A stretch of 64,000 bases of DNA from JAYQKL01 sp049889535 (GTDB lineage: Bacteria > Pseudomonadota > Alphaproteobacteria > RS24), in the NCBI GenBank assembly GCA_049889535.1, contig JBMHDF010000015.1:1-64000 (forward strand), written 5' to 3'. Numbering within the stretch: position 1 is the stretch's first letter; each line of letters begins with the position of its first letter. Made by a program: the position numbers and the translations under genes. The notes under the pieces are model-generated. The model saw only the letters and a list, made by a program, of their open reading frames with translations. It searched no databases and was not told where the DNA came from. This document shows, one piece after another, positions 60,818-64,000 of this stretch.

Positions 60818-62113
60818 ATGGTTGATTCAAAAAACCCCGAAACACAAGTATTACACGCTGGCTGGCGTAATGACCCAACAACCGGGTCTGTTGCCGTGCC
60901 GATCCATCAAACAACGAGTTATCAATTTAACGATACAGAGCATGCAGCAAGCTTATTTTCTCTATCCGAGTTGGGAAATATTTATACCCGATTGATGAAT
61001 CCAACCACAGATGTTTTGGAGCAACGTGTGGCCGCGCTTGAAGGCGGCGCCGCTGCGCTCGGTGTGTCGTCTGGCCAAACGGCCTCCGCCTATGCCATTC
61101 AAAATATTGCACGCGCAGGTGACAATATTGTTTCATCAACCGACCTTTATGGCGGCACATGGAATTTGTTTTCAAACACTTTCAAAGATATGGGTATTGA
61201 AGTGCGCTTTGTAGACCCATCTGACCCGCAAGCTTTTGCCAATGCAACAGATGATAAAACACGCGCTTATTATGCTGAGACCTTACCCAACCCAAAATTG
61301 CAAGTCTTTCCAATTCGTGAAGTCGCTGAAATTGGACGCGGTTTTGGCGTGCCATTAATTATGGACAACACAGCCGCGCCAATTATCTGCAAACCTTTTG
61401 ATCATGGCGCCGCAATTATTGTCTACAGCTCAACCAAATATATTGGCGGGCATGGCACTTCAATTGGCGGGGTGATTGTCGATGGGGGTAATTTTGACTG
61501 GGAAGCTGCGGGCGAGCGCCAACCTTTGCTTAATAATCCTGACCCTTCATATCATGGCGCGGTATGGACAGAAGCGGTTAAACCGCTTGGCCCAATTGCT
61601 TATATTCTTAAAGCGCGCACAACTTTATTGCGCGATTTAGGCGGCGCCATGAGCCCATTTAATGCTTTCATGTTTTTGCAAGGCATTGAAACCCTCGCTT
61701 TGCGCATGCGCGCGCATTGTGAGAACGCAAATGCTGTTGCTGCCTTTTTGAGCAACCACCCGCAAGTCGAAAAAGTGATACACCCAAGCCTGATGGACGG
61801 GCTGTATCGTGACCGTGCGGATGCGGTTTTGAATAATGGTTATGGCGCCTTAATGGGCTTTGAACTGGCCGGCGGCATGGAAGCGGGCAAGAAATTTATT
61901 GATGCACTGCAGCTGCTTTATCATGTTGCCAATATTGGTGATGCGCGCTCATTAGCTATTCACCCGGCCAGCACAACGCACAGCCAACTCAGCGCAGATG
62001 AGCAGCTTGCGTCTGGGGTTACACCTGGCTATGTGCGCTTGTCGATTGGCATTGAGCATATTGATGATATTCTTGCTGATATTGACCAAGCCTTAAAAGC
62101 TGCCGAAGCTTAA
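60818..62113 (+). CDS. metY: O-acetylhomoserine aminocarboxypropyltransferase-type PLP enzyme
   Basis: This 431-residue enzyme of the Cys/Met family resembles MetY, which makes homocysteine from O-acetylhomoserine and sulfide. NPETQVLHAGWRNDPTTGSVAVPIHQ-type N-terminus, YTRLMNPTTDVLEQRVAALEGG, and the PLP lysine in VYSSTKYIGGHG are typical. The ATG at 60818 has GGAGA five to six bases upstream. It is the second such sulfhydrylase in the window (the other is metZ) and has no SAM riboswitch. Being the last gene of the polyamine run, it may be co-transcribed. Confidence 0.9.
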   Translation: MVDSKNPETQVLHAGWRNDPTTGSVAVPIHQTTSYQFNDTEHAASLFSLSELGNIYTRLMNPTTDVLEQRVAALEGGAAALGVSSGQTASAYAIQNIARAGDNIVSSTDLYGGTWNLFSNTFKDMGIEVRFVDPSDPQAFANATDDKTRAYYAETLPNPKLQVFPIREVAEIGRGFGVPLIMDNTAAPIICKPFDHGAAIIVYSSTKYIGGHGTSIGGVIVDGGNFDWEAAGERQPLLNNPDPSYHGAVWTEAVKPLGPIAYILKARTTLLRDLGGAMSPFNAFMFLQGIETLALRMRAHCENANAVAAFLSNHPQVEKVIHPSLMDGLYRDRADAVLNNGYGALMGFELAGGMEAGKKFIDALQLLYHVANIGDARSLAIHPASTTHSQLSADEQLASGVTPGYVRLSIGIEHIDDILADIDQALKAAEA

Positions 62114-62121
62114 TACGTTAT

Positions 62122-62982
62122 ATGTGCGATAAAATGACTGACAAAGAAACCATACTGGCAGAAAAGCAAGGCAAGATTTTTCATATCACGCTTAATCGGC
62201 CAGATAAGCTCAATGCTTTGTCACCAACCTTATTGGCGCAGCTTAAAGAGGCGTTAAAAAGTGCGAATGAAGATTCCGATATTGCCGTTATTTTATTACA
62301 AAGCACGGGACCCGTTTTTTCACCAGGCTATGATATTAGCGAGGAAAACTGGATTATTTCACAATTTCCAGCCGATTATCCAGATGGCGTAGAGATACAA
62401 CAAGACCGTCAAGATATTCACGAACTCTTAGATTATTGGCTGGCTTTATGGAAATATCCAAAACCTATCGTCACCCGCGTACAAGGGCCTTGCCTGTCTG
62501 GGGCGGGAGAATTGATTGCCATGTCCGACATTGTGATTGCTGGCAAATCTGCCAAATTTGGCCACCCTGCGGCACGGGATTTAGGCATACCCCCAACAGT
62601 ATTTTTATGGCCCTTACTTATCGGCATGCGCAAAACAAAAGAGTTGCTCTATACCGCCAAATTGATTGACGCGGAAGAAGCCGTGACACTTGGCCTGATA
62701 AATGAATGCGTGGAAGATGATGTGCTGGAGGCGCGCGCTTTAGAAGTGGCAGAAGATATCGCACGCTCGCCTGTCAATCATTTGACCCTATTGAAGGAAG
62801 CGACCAATAGCTGGTATGAGAATATGGGATTTGAACCTTCCGCCAGACGCGCAGCTGATTTAGATGCAGTTTTTCATCAAAGCCCAACCTTTCGGGAGTT
62901 TTTCAAAACGGTGAAAGAAAAAGGCATGAAAGTCGCGCTCCAAATCCGCCAACAGCGTTACGGCAAGAGTGATAAGAAATAA
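62122..62982 (+). CDS. Enoyl-CoA hydratase/isomerase family protein
   Basis: This 286-residue crotonase-fold protein has the CoA-binding LNRPDKLNALSPTLLAQL near residue 27 and the oxyanion hole region GAGELIAMSDIVIAGKSAKFGHPAARDLGIPP. The usual two catalytic Glu positions are not clearly both present; GELIAMSD gives one. It may be a hydratase, isomerase or other crotonase. The first ATG (62122) or the fourth-codon ATG at 62134 could start it; neither has a strong ribosome site. Confidence 0.85.
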   Translation: MCDKMTDKETILAEKQGKIFHITLNRPDKLNALSPTLLAQLKEALKSANEDSDIAVILLQSTGPVFSPGYDISEENWIISQFPADYPDGVEIQQDRQDIHELLDYWLALWKYPKPIVTRVQGPCLSGAGELIAMSDIVIAGKSAKFGHPAARDLGIPPTVFLWPLLIGMRKTKELLYTAKLIDAEEAVTLGLINECVEDDVLEARALEVAEDIARSPVNHLTLLKEATNSWYENMGFEPSARRAADLDAVFHQSPTFREFFKTVKEKGMKVALQIRQQRYGKSDKK

Positions 62983-63099
62983 ATCTCTTACCTTTCTAAT
63001 CTTTCAAATTGGCAGTATTTCTTGACCAAATAAGGGTTGCGTGTCAGTTTGAACAACCAACAAAATGTTTTTCTATATTTTGTGAGTTAGGGGGAAAAT

Positions 63100-64000
63100 A
63101 TGAGTAATTTAGAAGAGTTTCGCCAGGAAACGCGTGCTTGGCTTGAAGAAAATTGTCCAGCCTCCATGCGCACACCCATGCCAGATGATGAGCAGGTTTG
63201 GGGCGGGCGCAATGCGCATTTTCATAGTGAAGATGCCAAATTATGGTTTGACCGAATGGTCGAAAAACATTGGGTGGCGCCCACTTGGCCTACTGAATAT
63301 GGCGGCGGCGGCCTGAGTAATGAAGAAGCCACGATTTTAGCGCAAGAACTCAAGCGCATAAAGGCACGACCAGCCCTAAACAGTTTCGGTATTTGGATGC
63401 TCGGGCCCGCCCTATTGGAGTTTGCCTCTGAAGAGCAAAAGCAAAAATTTATCCCGCCCATTACACGCGGTGAGGTGCGCTGGTGTCAGGGCTATTCAGA
63501 GCCTGGCTCTGGTTCTGATTTGGCAGGCCTACAAACCCGTGCTGAGGATAAGGGCGACCATTATTTGGTGAATGGCCAAAAAGTCTGGACCAGCTATGCC
63601 GATCAAGCAGATTGGATATTTTGTTTGGTGCGCACGGATACATCCGTCAAACATGAAGGCATCTCCTTCCTGTTGATTGATATGGAAAGCGACGGCATTG
63701 AAGCGCGCCCTATTAAATTAATCTCCGGAAAGTCACCCTTTTGCGAAACATTTTTGACCGATGTCAAAGTGCCAAAAGAAAATCTTGTTGGCGAGCTGAA
63801 TAAAGGCTGGACGATTGCCAAACGCCTGCTTGAACATGAACGCGCTATGGTATCTGGCATGAATATGGGCACGGGCGAAGCCTCTATGGGCGGCATGGAA
63901 CAATTGGCCAAAGATGTGTTTGGAGAATTAAACGGTATGATTGGTGACGCAGTTATCCGTGAAAAAGTCGCCCGCCATAAAATGGATGAAGAAGCTTTTG
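63100..64000 (+). CDS. Acyl-CoA dehydrogenase, N-terminal part (cut by window edge)
   Basis: This open frame runs off the right edge after about 300 residues. It begins MSNLEEFRQETRAWLEEN with AGGGGGAA six bases upstream, a strong ribosome site. It has the FAD-dependent acyl-CoA dehydrogenase features: PTWPTEYGGGGLS, WCQGYSEPGSGSDLAGLQT (the FAD- and substrate-loop signature) and VNGQKVWTSYADQADWIF. The second half, with the catalytic Glu, is outside the window. Its class matches ACADs found beside crotonase-fold proteins for branched or alicyclic acids. Confidence 0.93.
   Translation, partial: MSNLEEFRQETRAWLEENCPASMRTPMPDDEQVWGGRNAHFHSEDAKLWFDRMVEKHWVAPTWPTEYGGGGLSNEEATILAQELKRIKARPALNSFGIWMLGPALLEFASEEQKQKFIPPITRGEVRWCQGYSEPGSGSDLAGLQTRAEDKGDHYLVNGQKVWTSYADQADWIFCLVRTDTSVKHEGISFLLIDMESDGIEARPIKLISGKSPFCETFLTDVKVPKENLVGELNKGWTIAKRLLEHERAMVSGMNMGTGEASMGGMEQLAKDVFGELNGMIGDAVIREKVARHKMDEEAF

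Overview
The window looks like chromosomal DNA of an alphaproteobacterium with a moderate, slightly AT-leaning base composition. Several things point to that class: a GcrA cell-cycle regulator, the conserved run murA / DUF2948 / hisD / UPF0262 / infA / maf / RNase G-like / yacG, a class I lysyl-tRNA synthetase, a SAM-II riboswitch in front of metZ, the two-domain dCTP deaminase, and DUF3429 and TIGR02186 proteins. The mixture of a TonB-dependent receptor, a Rieske oxygenase, a PQQ dehydrogenase and TorF suggests a free-living, probably aquatic heterotroph. I cannot assign a genus.

Layout. Positions 1-8.3 kb hold an accessory uptake and catabolism block: SDR (partial), TonB receptor, LysR regulator, MFS transporter, NmrA-like protein, Rieske oxygenase and a hotdog dehydratase. 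From 8.4 to 15.9 kb, all on the minus strand, come a CNNM/CorC-like protein, tRNA-Phe, yacG, an RNase G-like protein, a small exported protein, maf, infA, UPF0262, hisD, DUF2948, murA and a 52-residue basic protein. From 15.9 to 21 kb are a PQQ dehydrogenase lipoprotein with a cytochrome c domain, a small Cys-rich protein, a thioesterase and a GST. From 20 to 23.4 kb is the class I ribonucleotide reductase nrdAB, with an elaborate leader: an NrdR box, a folded-RNA candidate, GANTC sites, and DnaA boxes around an A/T tract. From 23.4 to 29.1 kb are a secreted MsrB, an alpha/beta hydrolase, TauE/TIGR02186/CcdA/DUF3429 and a TetR regulator. From 29 to 37 kb are a pyrD-arsC fusion, DUF952, lysK, TerB, a GT2 glycosyltransferase, tRNA-Gly, lrgAB and dcd. 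From 37 to 50.6 kb are SAM-II/metZ/apaG/trkH, an RND pump with fusion protein and lipoprotein, hslO, argF, argD, an ABC-2 permease and gcrA. From 50.7 to 55.4 kb are an SDR, a Fur-box iron-binding protein, and torF/glnK/amtB behind a sigma-54-like site. From 55.5 to 62.1 kb is a polyamine operon (speA, carboxynorspermidine synthase, nspC, speB) followed by metY. The window ends with an enoyl-CoA hydratase and the N-terminal part of an acyl-CoA dehydrogenase.

How it fits together. Most genes are core metabolism in co-directional, tightly spaced operons. The most interesting parts are regulatory: a SAM-II aptamer coupled to what looks like a complete transcription antiterminator/terminator pair, a probable structured leader RNA upstream of nrdAB, DnaA boxes in front of both nrdA and gcrA, a Fur box before the iron-binding protein, and a sigma-54-like promoter before torF-glnK-amtB. 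The polyamine cluster encodes a continuous arginine - agmatine - putrescine - carboxyspermidine - spermidine route. I found no insertion sequence, prophage, CRISPR array or rRNA gene.
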